Positions 33,785-41,687 of a DNA stretch of 64,000 nt are shown here, one piece after another. The first letter of the stretch is position 1, and every line of letters starts with the position of its first letter. A program made the translations under genes and the position numbers. The DNA is from Lichenicola sp964658455 (lineage in GTDB: Bacteria > Pseudomonadota > Alphaproteobacteria > Acetobacterales > Acetobacteraceae): assembly GCA_964658455.1 (NCBI GenBank), contig CAZZZA010000001.1:15634-79633 (forward strand), read 5' to 3'. The notes beneath the pieces are model-generated. The model saw only the letters and a list, made by a program, of their open reading frames with translations, was not told the origin of the DNA and searched no databases.

Positions 33785-34683
33785 TCGCGAAAATCCGCCG
33801 CCCGGTAGCCCTGCGCGAACAGCGCCGCCCGCAGGTCGGCATGCTCGATCCGGTTGGCGGTCTGTTCGGCGACCACCGGCTTGGCATGGAAGGCGATGCC
33901 CAGGCCGGCGGCGCGCAGCATGTCCAGGTCGTTGGCGCCGTCGCCGATCGCCAGCGTCGCGCGAAGCTGCAGCGACCGGGCGGCGGCGAGCGTGCGCAGC
34001 GATTCCAGCTTGGCGGCGCGCCCCAGGATCGGCTGCGCGACCTTGCCGGTGAGCCGGCCGGCCTCGATGCCGAGCTGGTTGGCGTGGTGCACCTCGAACC
34101 CGCAGGCCGAGGCGACCTTCGCAGTGAACCAGGTGAAGCCGCCGGAGACCAGGGCGGTCAGCGCGTTGTGGGCGCGCATGGTGGCGACCAGGGTGCGGGC
34201 GCCGGGTGTCAGCCGGGTCTCGGCCCAGGTCGCGTCGAGCTGCGCGGCGTCGAGCCCCTTCAGCAGCCCGACGCGCTCGCGCAGCGCGGCGTCGAAATCG
34301 ATCTCGCCATTCATCGACCGCCTGGTGATCTCGGCGACACGCGCGCCGACCCCGGCGCGGGCGGCGAGATCGTCCAGCGTCTCGGAGGTGACGATGGTGC
34401 TGTCCATGTCGGCGACCAGCAGGCCCTTGCGCCGGCCGCGCGCGCGGGTCAGCAACACGTCGATCGCCCGGTCGGCGAACCGGGCGCGGATCGCCGGCAG
34501 GCCGGGGTTGGTGTCGGAGAAGGCGGTCGAGGGGGCCGGGCAGGGGATATCCACCGCCTCGCCATCGGACAGCGCGACCGCCGCCTGGCCGGAAACCAGC
34601 TCGCGTGCTTCCTCGATCGCCGCCCGGGTGAGGGTCGTGGAATCGCGGCGGGCAACCAGGGTCAGCACGAAAGGCAGCGTCAT
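33781..34683 (-). CDS. serB: Phosphoserine phosphatase
   Basis: The 300-aa enzyme performs the last step of serine synthesis. The HAD nucleophile motif DMDST is at residues 92-96. SGGFTWF supplies motif II, and IGDGANDLDML the C-terminal acidic motif with an upstream Lys in GKVAQP. The N-terminal 80 residues are the usual alphaproteobacterial regulatory-type extension. It is divergent from miaA across 111 bp. Confidence 0.93.
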   Translation of the reverse strand: MTLPFVLTLVARRDSTTLTRAAIEEARELVSGQAAVALSDGEAVDIPCPAPSTAFSDTNPGLPAIRARFADRAIDVLLTRARGRRKGLLVADMDSTIVTSETLDDLAARAGVGARVAEITRRSMNGEIDFDAALRERVGLLKGLDAAQLDATWAETRLTPGARTLVATMRAHNALTALVSGGFTWFTAKVASACGFEVHHANQLGIEAGRLTGKVAQPILGRAAKLESLRTLAAARSLQLRATLAIGDGANDLDMLRAAGLGIAFHAKPVVAEQTANRIEHADLRAALFAQGYRAADFRE

Positions 34684-34794
34684 GCGTGGAAAAGCCGCGG
34701 CTGGTTATGATGGTTGGGGGACATGGCGGATCATGGCGTACGACGATGGCGGCTTGGTGGCAGGGATGACCATGACAGGCAAGGCGGGTCAGCC

Positions 34795-35784
34795 ATGCAA
34801 CCCATAGGCGCAAATCATTGCTTGATCGTTACCGGTCCGACCTGCAGCGGCAAATCCAGCCTGGCGCTCGCCCTGGCGGTCCGGCTGGGCGGGACCGTCA
34901 TCAACGCCGACTCCATGCAGATCTATGCCGGCCTGCGGGTCTTGACCGCGCAGCCCGATGCGGCGGACGCGGTGCCGGCGCCGCACCGCCTCTACGGCGT
35001 GCGGCCGCCGTCCGAGCCGGGCAGCGTCGCCTGGTGGCGGGCAGCCGCGCTGGCGGCGCTGCAGGAGGCCTGGGATTGCGGGCGGCTGCCGATCCTGTGC
35101 GGCGGCACCGGGCTCTACCTGCGGGCGCTGACCGACGGGCTGGTCAGGATCGCCGATCCGGGCGCGGCGGCCCGCGGCGAGGCCCGGGCGCTGCTGACCG
35201 AGATCGGCGCGGCGGCGCTGCACGACCGCCTGGCCGCCGCCGACCCGGACAGCGCCGCGCGCCTGCGCCCCTCGGACGCGCAGCGCATCGCCCGCGCCTG
35301 GGAGGTGTGGCGCGGCACCGGGCGCGGCATGGCGTCCTGGGCGAAGGAGGATCCGCTGCCACCGGCCCCCTGCCGGTTCACCGCGATCCGTCTGGACCCG
35401 CCCAGGGAGGCGTTGCGCGCCGCGATCGCCCAGCGGTTCGCCGCCATGCTGGAGCAGGGGGCAATCGACGAGGTGCGGTCGCTGCTGGCGCTCGGCCTGC
35501 CCGCGGACCTGCCGGCGATGCGCGCGCACGGGGTGCCGGAACTGGGCGCGTATCTGCGCGGGGCATCGACGCTGGACGAGGCAGGGCGCCACGCGATCCT
35601 GGCGCAGGGGCGCTACACCAAGCGCCAGGCCACCTGGTTCGCGCATCATCCGCTGGCGCCGCCGGCGCACACGCTAATTTTAAGCAAGCGCATAGCTGGT
35701 ATGACGCAAGATTTGGAAAGAATCGTCGGGGAATTGATACCGTTCATTGTCGGTGCCGTTGACGCGGCGTCGCTGCGGGCATAG
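34795..35784 (+). CDS. miaA: tRNA dimethylallyltransferase
   Basis: Transfers dimethylallyl to N6 of A37 in tRNAs reading UNN codons. The P-loop GPTCSGKS is at residues 14-21, and the prenyl-acceptor signature NADSMQIYAGLRVLTAQP follows. GGTGLYLRALTDGL and KRQATWF complete the family pattern. The 329-aa length is usual, with a slightly longer C-terminal tail. ATG 34795 is chosen because it places MQPIGANHCLIVTGPT at the expected distance from the P-loop; upstream in-frame codons have no ribosome binding site. Confidence 0.93.
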   Translation: MQPIGANHCLIVTGPTCSGKSSLALALAVRLGGTVINADSMQIYAGLRVLTAQPDAADAVPAPHRLYGVRPPSEPGSVAWWRAAALAALQEAWDCGRLPILCGGTGLYLRALTDGLVRIADPGAAARGEARALLTEIGAAALHDRLAAADPDSAARLRPSDAQRIARAWEVWRGTGRGMASWAKEDPLPPAPCRFTAIRLDPPREALRAAIAQRFAAMLEQGAIDEVRSLLALGLPADLPAMRAHGVPELGAYLRGASTLDEAGRHAILAQGRYTKRQATWFAHHPLAPPAHTLILSKRIAGMTQDLERIVGELIPFIVGAVDAASLRA

Positions 35785-35860
35785 AGCACGCCACCGCGGT
35801 GCGCCATGCCGGCGGGGAGCGACGCTCTCCCCGGCGGGGCGCCAGCCCAGGAGCCAGACC

Positions 35861-37696
35861 ATGAACGCCCCGATCGACCCGAAGGACGCCTCGCCCGGCG
35901 ACACGCTCGGCACCTCCGCGCTCAACGGCGCCGCGGTGCTGCTGCGCGTCCTGCAGGAGCAGCGGGTCGAGATCGTGTTCGGCTATCCGGGCGGGGCGGT
36001 GCTGCCGATCTACGACGCGCTGTTCAAGCAGAACTCGGTGCGCCACATCCTGGTGCGTCACGAGCAGGCCGCCGTGCATGCGGCGGAGGGCTATGCGCGC
36101 TCGACCGGCAAGGTCGGCGTGGTGCTGGTGACCTCCGGACCGGGCGCGACCAATGCCGTCACCGGGCTGGTGGACGCGCTGATGGATTCGATCCCGGTGG
36201 TGTGCCTGACCGGCCAGGTGCCGACGCACATGATCGGCAACGATGCGTTCCAGGAGGCCGACACCACCGGCATCACCCGGCCCGCCACCAAGCACAACTA
36301 CCTGGTCAAGCGCCCCGGCGACCTCGCGCGGACCGTGCACGAGGCGTTCTACGTGGCGCGCAGCGGCCGCCCCGGCCCGGTGGTGGTGGATCTGCCCAAG
36401 GACATCATGGTGGGGCAGGCGCCCTATGTCCCGGCCTCCGAGGCGCCGCACCGGTCCTACCGGCCGATCCGCGAACCGGCGCGCGCGGCGATCGCCGATG
36501 CGGTGGCGGCGATGCGGCGCGCCAGGCGTCCGTTGTTCTATACCGGCGGCGGGGTGATCAATGCCGGGCCGGCCGCCTCGGTGGCACTCGGACGGCTGGT
36601 GCGGCTGACCGGCTTTCCCTGCACCTCGACGCTGATGGGGCTCGGCGCCTACCCGACCACCGATCCGCAGTTCCTCGGCATGCTCGGCATGCACGGCACC
36701 TTCGAGGCCAACCTCGCCACCCATGGCTGCGACCTGCTGATCAATCTCGGCGCCAGGTTCGACGACCGCGTCACCGGGCGGCTGGACGCGTTCTCGCCGC
36801 ACTCCACCAAGATCCACGTCGATATCGACCCGTCCTCGATCAACAAGATCGTCCAGGTCGACATCCCGGTGGTCGGCGATGCCGGCCGGGCGATCGAGAT
36901 GATGATCGAGGCCTGGCAGGGGTCCGAGATCACGCCGGAAGGCGAACCGCAGCGCGAGCATCTGGCGGCCTGGTGGCGGCAGATCGACAGCTGGCGCGCC
37001 GTCGACAGCCTGGCGTTCAAGCAGGACCAGGCGCCCTCGGCGATCATCAAGCCGCAGCAGGCGATCCGCCGCCTCTACGACCTGTCGCGCGAGACCGGGC
37101 GCGACACCTTCATCACCACCGAGGTCGGTCAGCACCAGATGTGGGCGGCGACGCACTTCCAGTATGACAAGCCGAACCGCTGGATGACGTCGGGCGGGCT
37201 GGGTACGATGGGCTACGGCCTGCCGGCGGCGGTGGGCGTGCAGATCGGCAATCCCGACGCGCTGGTCATCGACATCGCCGGTGAGGCCTCGACGCTGATG
37301 AACATCCAGGAACTCGGCACGATCGCCCAGTATCGCCTGCCGGTGAAGCTGTTCATCCTGAACAACCGCTACATGGGCATGGTGCGGCAGTGGCAGGAGC
37401 TGCTGCACGGATCGCGCTATTCCGAAAGCTACAGCGAGGCGCTGCCGGATTTCGTGAAGCTGGCGGAAGCGTTCCATGCCACCGGGATGCGGGCGACCAA
37501 CATGGGCGAACTCGACGACGTGATCCGCGCCATGCTCGCGCATGACGGACCGGTGGTGGCCGACATCTGCGTCGACCAGATGGAGAACTGCTACCCGATG
37601 ATCCCGTCCGGCGCCGCGCACAACGAGATGATTCTCGGCGAGGCGCAGAGCGATCAGGCGGCGCGGATCACCGACGAGGGGCTGATGCTGGTCTAG
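35861..37696 (+). CDS. ilvB: Acetolactate synthase large subunit
   Basis: The 611-aa ThDP enzyme makes acetolactate or acetohydroxybutyrate for Val, Leu and Ile. FGYPGGAVLPIYDAL and the catalytic-Glu segment RHEQAAVHAAEGYA are at the N-terminus. VTSGPGATN follows, and the cofactor site lies near residue 475. There the usual Gly-Asp of the Mg-ThDP motif reads AGEASTLMN, a conservative Asp-to-Glu change. AGGAG lies seven bases before ATG 35861. The 77-bp gap from miaA shows no attenuator-like leader peptide. First gene of ilvB-ilvN-ilvC. Confidence 0.94.
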   Translation: MNAPIDPKDASPGDTLGTSALNGAAVLLRVLQEQRVEIVFGYPGGAVLPIYDALFKQNSVRHILVRHEQAAVHAAEGYARSTGKVGVVLVTSGPGATNAVTGLVDALMDSIPVVCLTGQVPTHMIGNDAFQEADTTGITRPATKHNYLVKRPGDLARTVHEAFYVARSGRPGPVVVDLPKDIMVGQAPYVPASEAPHRSYRPIREPARAAIADAVAAMRRARRPLFYTGGGVINAGPAASVALGRLVRLTGFPCTSTLMGLGAYPTTDPQFLGMLGMHGTFEANLATHGCDLLINLGARFDDRVTGRLDAFSPHSTKIHVDIDPSSINKIVQVDIPVVGDAGRAIEMMIEAWQGSEITPEGEPQREHLAAWWRQIDSWRAVDSLAFKQDQAPSAIIKPQQAIRRLYDLSRETGRDTFITTEVGQHQMWAATHFQYDKPNRWMTSGGLGTMGYGLPAAVGVQIGNPDALVIDIAGEASTLMNIQELGTIAQYRLPVKLFILNNRYMGMVRQWQELLHGSRYSESYSEALPDFVKLAEAFHATGMRATNMGELDDVIRAMLAHDGPVVADICVDQMENCYPMIPSGAAHNEMILGEAQSDQAARITDEGLMLV

Positions 37697-37785
37697 GCGC
37701 CCGGCCGCCGGCCGCCGAAACGAAACCGTCCCATCATGCGGATCGCGCGGCGAGCGCCACGCGCGCGCCGATCCAGGAAACCGCC

Positions 37786-38301
37786 ATGCCTCGTCCCGAA
37801 GAGCCGCAAGTCTCCGCCGTCATCTCCGTGCTGGTCGAAAACGAGAGCGGCGCGCTCGCCCGGGTGATCGGGCTGTTCTCCGGGCGCGGCTACAATATCG
37901 AGAGCCTGACGGTGGCGCCGGTCGAGGATGGCGGCGCGCGGTCGCGCATCAACATCGTCACCATGGGTACGCCGATGGTGGTCGAGCAGATCAAGGCGCT
38001 GCTGTATCGGCTGGTGCCGGTGCACAAGGTGTCGGACCTCACCCAGCTCGGGCCGCACGTCGCCCGCGAGATGGCGCTGATCAAGGTGGTGTCCACCGGT
38101 GAACAGCGCTCCGAGGCGCTGCGGATCGCCGAGACGTTCCGGGCCCGGGCGGTCGATACCACGATCGGCAGCTTCGTGTTCGAACTGACCGGGGCGAGTG
38201 AAAAGATTGAGGCCTTCATCGAGCTGATGCGGCCTCTTGGACTGGTCGAGATCTCGCGGACCGGCGTGGCGGCGATCGCCCGCGGCACCCGCACCATCTG
38301 A
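37786..38301 (+). CDS. ilvN: Acetolactate synthase small (regulatory) subunit
   Basis: A 171-aa regulatory subunit that activates IlvB and confers valine feedback. The N-terminal ACT domain is clear (SVLVENESGALARVIGLFSGRGYNIESLTVAP) and is followed by the LVPVHKVSDL linker and the second ALS-type domain (FRARAVDTTIGSFVFELTG). Separated from ilvB by an 89-bp GC-rich gap with several short inverted repeats but no clear terminator. Confidence 0.95.
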   Translation: MPRPEEPQVSAVISVLVENESGALARVIGLFSGRGYNIESLTVAPVEDGGARSRINIVTMGTPMVVEQIKALLYRLVPVHKVSDLTQLGPHVAREMALIKVVSTGEQRSEALRIAETFRARAVDTTIGSFVFELTGASEKIEAFIELMRPLGLVEISRTGVAAIARGTRTI

Positions 38302-38332
38302 CCGAACGGATCGATTGCAAGGAGAGACTGCG

Positions 38333-39352
38333 ATGCGCGTGTACTACGACCGCGATGCCGACGTGAACCTGATCAAGGGCAAGAAGGTCGCCATCATCGG
38401 CTACGGCAGCCAGGGCCATGCCCATGCCAACAACCTCAAGGATAGCGGCGTCACCGACCTCGTGGTCGGGCTGCGTCCCGGCTCCGCCGGCATCGCCAAG
38501 GCCGAGGCGGCGGGGATCAAGGTGATGGGCCCGTCCGAGGCCGCGGCCTGGGCCGACGTGGTGATGGTGCTGACGCCCGACGAGCTGCAGGGCGACCTGT
38601 ATGCCGAGCACCTGCACCCCAACCTCAGGCAGGGCGCCGCGATCGCGTTCGCGCACGGGCTCGCGGTGCATTTCCGGGTGATCGAGCCGCGTCCCGACCT
38701 GGACGTGTTCATGATCGCGCCGAAGGGCCCGGGCCATACCGTCCGCTCCGAATACCAGCGCGGCGGCGGGGTGCCGTGCCTGGTGGCGGTGGCGCAGAAC
38801 CCGTCCGGCAACGCGCTGGAGATCGCGCTCTCCTATGCCAGCGCGGTCGGCGGCGGTCGGGCCGGCATCATCGAGACCAGCTTCAAGGAGGAGTGCGAGA
38901 CCGATCTGTTCGGCGAGCAGGCGGTGCTGTGCGGCGGCCTGGTCGAGCTGATCCGCGCCGGCTTCGAGACGCTGGTCGAGGGCGGCTACGCGCCGGAGAT
39001 GGCGTATTTCGAGTGCCTGCACGAGGTGAAGCTGATCGTCGACCTGATCTACGAGGGCGGCATCGCCAACATGAACTACTCGATCAGCAACACCGCAGAA
39101 TACGGCGAATACGTCACCGGCCCGCGCATCGTCACCGCGGAGACCAAGGCGGAGATGAAGCGGGTGCTGACCGACATCCAGAACGGCACCTTCACCCGCA
39201 ACTGGCTGCTGGAGAACAAGGTCGGCCAGGTCGGCTTCAAGGCGACGCGCGCCCGCGTCAACGACCACCAGATCGAGCAGGTCGGCGAGAAGCTGCGGGC
39301 GATGATGCCCTGGATCGGCAAGAACCGGCTGGTCGACAAGACCCGCAACTAG
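38333..39352 (+). CDS. ilvC: Ketol-acid reductoisomerase (class I)
   Basis: The 339-aa NADPH-dependent enzyme isomerises and reduces acetolactate. The dinucleotide motif is IGYGSQGHAHANNL, and the Mg-binding region includes ETDLFGEQAVLCGG and YFECLHEVKLIVDLIYEGG. Length fits the short class I form. GGAG lies upstream of ATG 38333, 31 bp after ilvN. Last gene of the operon, ending six bases before a strong hairpin. Confidence 0.96.
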   Translation: MRVYYDRDADVNLIKGKKVAIIGYGSQGHAHANNLKDSGVTDLVVGLRPGSAGIAKAEAAGIKVMGPSEAAAWADVVMVLTPDELQGDLYAEHLHPNLRQGAAIAFAHGLAVHFRVIEPRPDLDVFMIAPKGPGHTVRSEYQRGGGVPCLVAVAQNPSGNALEIALSYASAVGGGRAGIIETSFKEECETDLFGEQAVLCGGLVELIRAGFETLVEGGYAPEMAYFECLHEVKLIVDLIYEGGIANMNYSISNTAEYGEYVTGPRIVTAETKAEMKRVLTDIQNGTFTRNWLLENKVGQVGFKATRARVNDHQIEQVGEKLRAMMPWIGKNRLVDKTRN

Positions 39353-39358
39353 CCCTGG

Positions 39359-39383
39359 GCGCGGCAGCGGCGTGCTGCCGCGC
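39359..39383. terminator. Strong hairpin ending the ilvBNC operon
   Basis: Two perfect 10-base arms (GCGCGGCAGC and GCTGCCGCGC) enclose a five-base loop, followed on the plus strand by TTCT. It sits between the ilvC stop and the end of the convergent UPF0434 gene, so it probably serves both directions. Confidence 0.75.
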
Positions 39384-39385
39384 TT

Positions 39386-39598
39386 CTACCCTTCGAGCGA
39401 ACGCGCCTCGTCGGGGAGCATGATCGGGATGCCGTCGCGGACCGGGAACGCCAGCCCGGCCTTCTGGCTGATCAGCTCGCCGGCCTCGCGGTCGTAGCGC
39501 AACGGCCCCTTGGTCAGCGGGCAGACCAGTATCTCGAGCAGGCGCGGATCGATCGCGGTCGGCCGTGCCGGTTCAACAGGCGATGTCGGGTCGGTCAT
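39386..39598 (-). CDS. UPF0434/Trm112-like zinc-ribbon-related protein
   Basis: A 70-aa protein of the YcaR/Trm112-like family: LLEILVCPLTKGPLRYD, then LISQKAGLAFPVRDGIPIMLPDEAR. Only one of the cysteines used by zinc-binding members remains, as is usual for this subgroup. AGAGGAAG precedes ATG 39598. It is the promoter-distal member of a run with the Lon-N-like and YbbN-like genes. The cellular role is unknown. Confidence 0.85.
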   Translation of the reverse strand: MTDPTSPVEPARPTAIDPRLLEILVCPLTKGPLRYDREAGELISQKAGLAFPVRDGIPIMLPDEARSLEG

Positions 39599-39627
39599 CT
39601 CTTCCTCTCGCACACGCAGCGCCGGGA

Positions 39628-40353
39628 TCATACCGCGCGCTGGCCGTCCTCGTCGGTTTCGTGCTCGGCCATCTCGAGCAGCGCCCGCAACGTCCTGGCG
39701 CGATCGGGCAGGGTCGGCGCCTCCAGCAGCGCCTGCTTCTCCGCCGGCGGGAACGGGCAGATCATGCTCAGCGTGGTCAGCAGGGTCTCGTCGTCCATCT
39801 GGTCGATCGCGTCCCAGCGCGCCTCGAAGCCGCGATGGTGGAAATAGCGCCGCAGCGCGCCGACCAGCGCCGCGCGGTCGAACGCCACCTCGTCCACCGC
39901 GGCCAGATCCTGCTCGAACCCGGCATAGGAGACCGACAGGCGGCGATAGGGGGTGTCGCTGGCGATCTCCGAGACCACGCGGAACCGCGCGATACCGGTC
40001 AGGGTCAGGCTGCTGGTGCCGTCCTCGCGCTCGGAGAACGCGGTCAGCCGACCCACGCAGCCGACCGCGAACAGGCTGGGCGAGCTGTCATCCTGGACCG
40101 CCTCCTCGACCGCCTCCGGGTCGAGATCGAGGCCGGGCGGCGCGTCGCTGGGCTGGATCATGCCGAGCAGCCGGTTGCCGGCGAGCACGTCCTCCACCAG
40201 CGCCTGGTAGCGCGGCTCGAAGATGTTGAGCGGCAGCTTGCCGCGCGGCAGAAGCAGCGCGCCCGGCAGCGGGAACACCGGCAGCTCGGCCGGCAGTGCT
40301 GCGATCCGCAGATCGCGCAGCCGTGGCACCCTGCGAACGAAGCGGCTTGCCAT
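39628..40353 (-). CDS. Lon N-terminal (substrate-binding) domain protein
   Basis: A 241-aa stand-alone PUA-like Lon N-domain protein without ATPase or protease domains. LPVFPLPGALLLPRGKLPLNIFEPRYQALVEDVL is the family hallmark, followed by GCVGRLTAF and TGIARFRV. Frequently found beside a thioredoxin-TPR gene in alphaproteobacteria, as here, which suggests a shared role in protein quality control. GGGGGAAC lies upstream of ATG 40353. Confidence 0.87.
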   Translation of the reverse strand: MASRFVRRVPRLRDLRIAALPAELPVFPLPGALLLPRGKLPLNIFEPRYQALVEDVLAGNRLLGMIQPSDAPPGLDLDPEAVEEAVQDDSSPSLFAVGCVGRLTAFSEREDGTSSLTLTGIARFRVVSEIASDTPYRRLSVSYAGFEQDLAAVDEVAFDRAALVGALRRYFHHRGFEARWDAIDQMDDETLLTTLSMICPFPPAEKQALLEAPTLPDRARTLRALLEMAEHETDEDGQRAV

Positions 40354-40388
40354 GCGTGCGTTCCCCCTGCGAACCCGTTCCCTGGCCG

Positions 40389-41366
40389 CTAGCTGAACAA
40401 CAGGGCCGACATGCGACGCCGTCCGGCCAGGGTGGCCGGGTCGTCGAACCCCCAGGCCTCGAAGAACCGGATCAGCTGCAGCCGCGCCGCCCCCTCGTTC
40501 CACGAGCGGTCGCGCCTCAGGATCTCGAGCAGGGCGTCGGCGGCTTCGGTGCGCCGGCCCAGCGCATTGAGGCCGGTGGCGAGTTCGTAGCGCGCCGCGT
40601 GGTCGTTGGGATCGGCGGCGAGCCGGTCCTGGATCCCGCCCAGCGCGTCGGCGACCTTGCGTCCCTCGGCGGCGAGGGTCAGCGCGGCGCGGGCGCCGGT
40701 GATCTCGACATGCTCGGCGAGCTTGGCCGGCGCCTGGTCGAGCACCGCCAGCGCCTGGTCTTCCTCGCCCAGCGCCAGCAGCGCGCGGGCCAGGCCGCCC
40801 CAGCCTTCCGGGCTCTCCGGATCCTGTTCGAGCAGTGCCGAGAACAGGGCGGCGCCTTCCTCCGTGCGCCCCTCCTCGATCGCGGCGCGGGCCTCGGCGA
40901 GCAGGTCGGCGGATGGCATGCTGCCCCCGGCCTGCTTGAGCAGCGCCTCGACGAAGCGCTTGATCTCGCTCTCCGGCAAGGCACCCTGGAACATGTCGAG
41001 GATCTGGCCCTGCCAGAACGCCGCCACGGTCGGCACCGACTGCACCGGCAACCCGACCTGCGCCAGCTGTGACACCAGGGCGCGGTTGGCGTCGATGTCG
41101 ATCTTGACCAGCCGGATGCGGCCGCCGGCGGCCCGGGTGACCTTCTCCAGTGTCGGGGTCAGCGTCTTGCAGGGCTGGCACCAGGTCGCCCAGAAATCCA
41201 CCAGCACCGGGATCTGCCGGCTGGCCTCGATCACGTCGGCCATGAAGCTGGTCTGGTCGCCGTCGATGATGATGGCCGCGTCCGCCTCCAGGGCGGACGC
41301 CCCGGCCTGCGGGCCGGTGGCCCGGCCCTGCGTGTCGCCGCGATTCTGGCCGATGATGTAATCCAT
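40389..41366 (-). CDS. Thioredoxin-TPR co-chaperone (YbbN/CnoX-like)
   Basis: A 325-aa protein: thioredoxin domain at about residues 33-140 with the redox motif WCQPC (Cys63, Cys66), then a helical TPR-type region to the end. E. coli YbbN/CnoX has a degenerate SXXC motif. Here both cysteines are kept, so genuine thiol chemistry is possible. The first 30 residues are a polar extension. Promoter-proximal gene of the group 41366-39386, divergent from the tRNA-Gly gene. Confidence 0.9.
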   Translation of the reverse strand: MDYIIGQNRGDTQGRATGPQAGASALEADAAIIIDGDQTSFMADVIEASRQIPVLVDFWATWCQPCKTLTPTLEKVTRAAGGRIRLVKIDIDANRALVSQLAQVGLPVQSVPTVAAFWQGQILDMFQGALPESEIKRFVEALLKQAGGSMPSADLLAEARAAIEEGRTEEGAALFSALLEQDPESPEGWGGLARALLALGEEDQALAVLDQAPAKLAEHVEITGARAALTLAAEGRKVADALGGIQDRLAADPNDHAARYELATGLNALGRRTEAADALLEILRRDRSWNEGAARLQLIRFFEAWGFDDPATLAGRRRMSALLFS

Positions 41367-41484
41367 GGAAGGTGGTTCCCGCGTCTGCGTCCGGCGGCAG
41401 CCGTCTCACTCGTGGCATCAATGTCGGCGTCCCCCGGCCCCGGTGCAAGCGCCCGACGGTTGCACGCGCCCGGAAAACCGCCTC

Positions 41485-41513
41485 TTGCACTCCCCGCCGA
41501 ACCGCCGTAGAAG
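41485..41513 (+). promoter_or_regulatory. Candidate promoter of tRNA-Gly
   Basis: TTGCAC and TAGAAG separated by exactly 17 bases. The -10 end lies 19 bases before the tRNA, a fitting distance for a short leader. The match to the -35/-10 consensus is partial. Confidence 0.4.
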
Positions 41514-41532
41514 CCCGCCAACGCACGGGAGC

Positions 41533-41607
41533 GCGGGCGTAGCTCAGGGGTAGAGCACAACCTTGCCAAGGTTGGGGTCGAGGGTTCGAATCCCTTCGCC
41601 CGCTCCA
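41533..41607 (+). tRNA. tRNA-Gly (GCC anticodon)
   Basis: A complete cloverleaf. The acceptor arms GCGGGCG (41533-41539) and CGCCCGC (41597-41603) pair fully. The D-stem is GCTC/GAGC and the anticodon stem CAACC/GGTTG with loop TTGCCAA, giving anticodon GCC at 41565-41567. The T arm contains GGTTCGAATCC. The discriminator T is followed by an encoded CCA. It reads GGC/GGU, the dominant glycine codons in this GC-rich genome. Confidence 0.97.
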
Positions 41608-41670
41608 ATTTCCGGTCCCTGCCAAGCCAGCCGCCGAAGCGTCCCAACCAACAGCTTGTCGGCGTTCCAA

Positions 41671-41683
41671 CCCCCCCCCCCCC
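41671..41683. repeat. C13 homopolymer tract
   Basis: Thirteen consecutive cytosines five bases beyond the stop of the MFS gene at 41688. The length may vary between cells or be a sequencing artefact. No gene is interrupted. Confidence 0.9.
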
Positions 41684-41687
41684 GGCC

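Noticed and set aside
35785..35860. Attenuator or leader peptide before ilvB
   Set aside because: The 76-bp gap has no Leu/Val/Ile-rich small ORF and no terminator-like hairpin with a T-run.
37697..37785. Terminator between ilvB and ilvN
   Set aside because: Several short GC inverted repeats occur, but none forms a long perfect stem with a T-run, and the two subunits are expected to be co-expressed.
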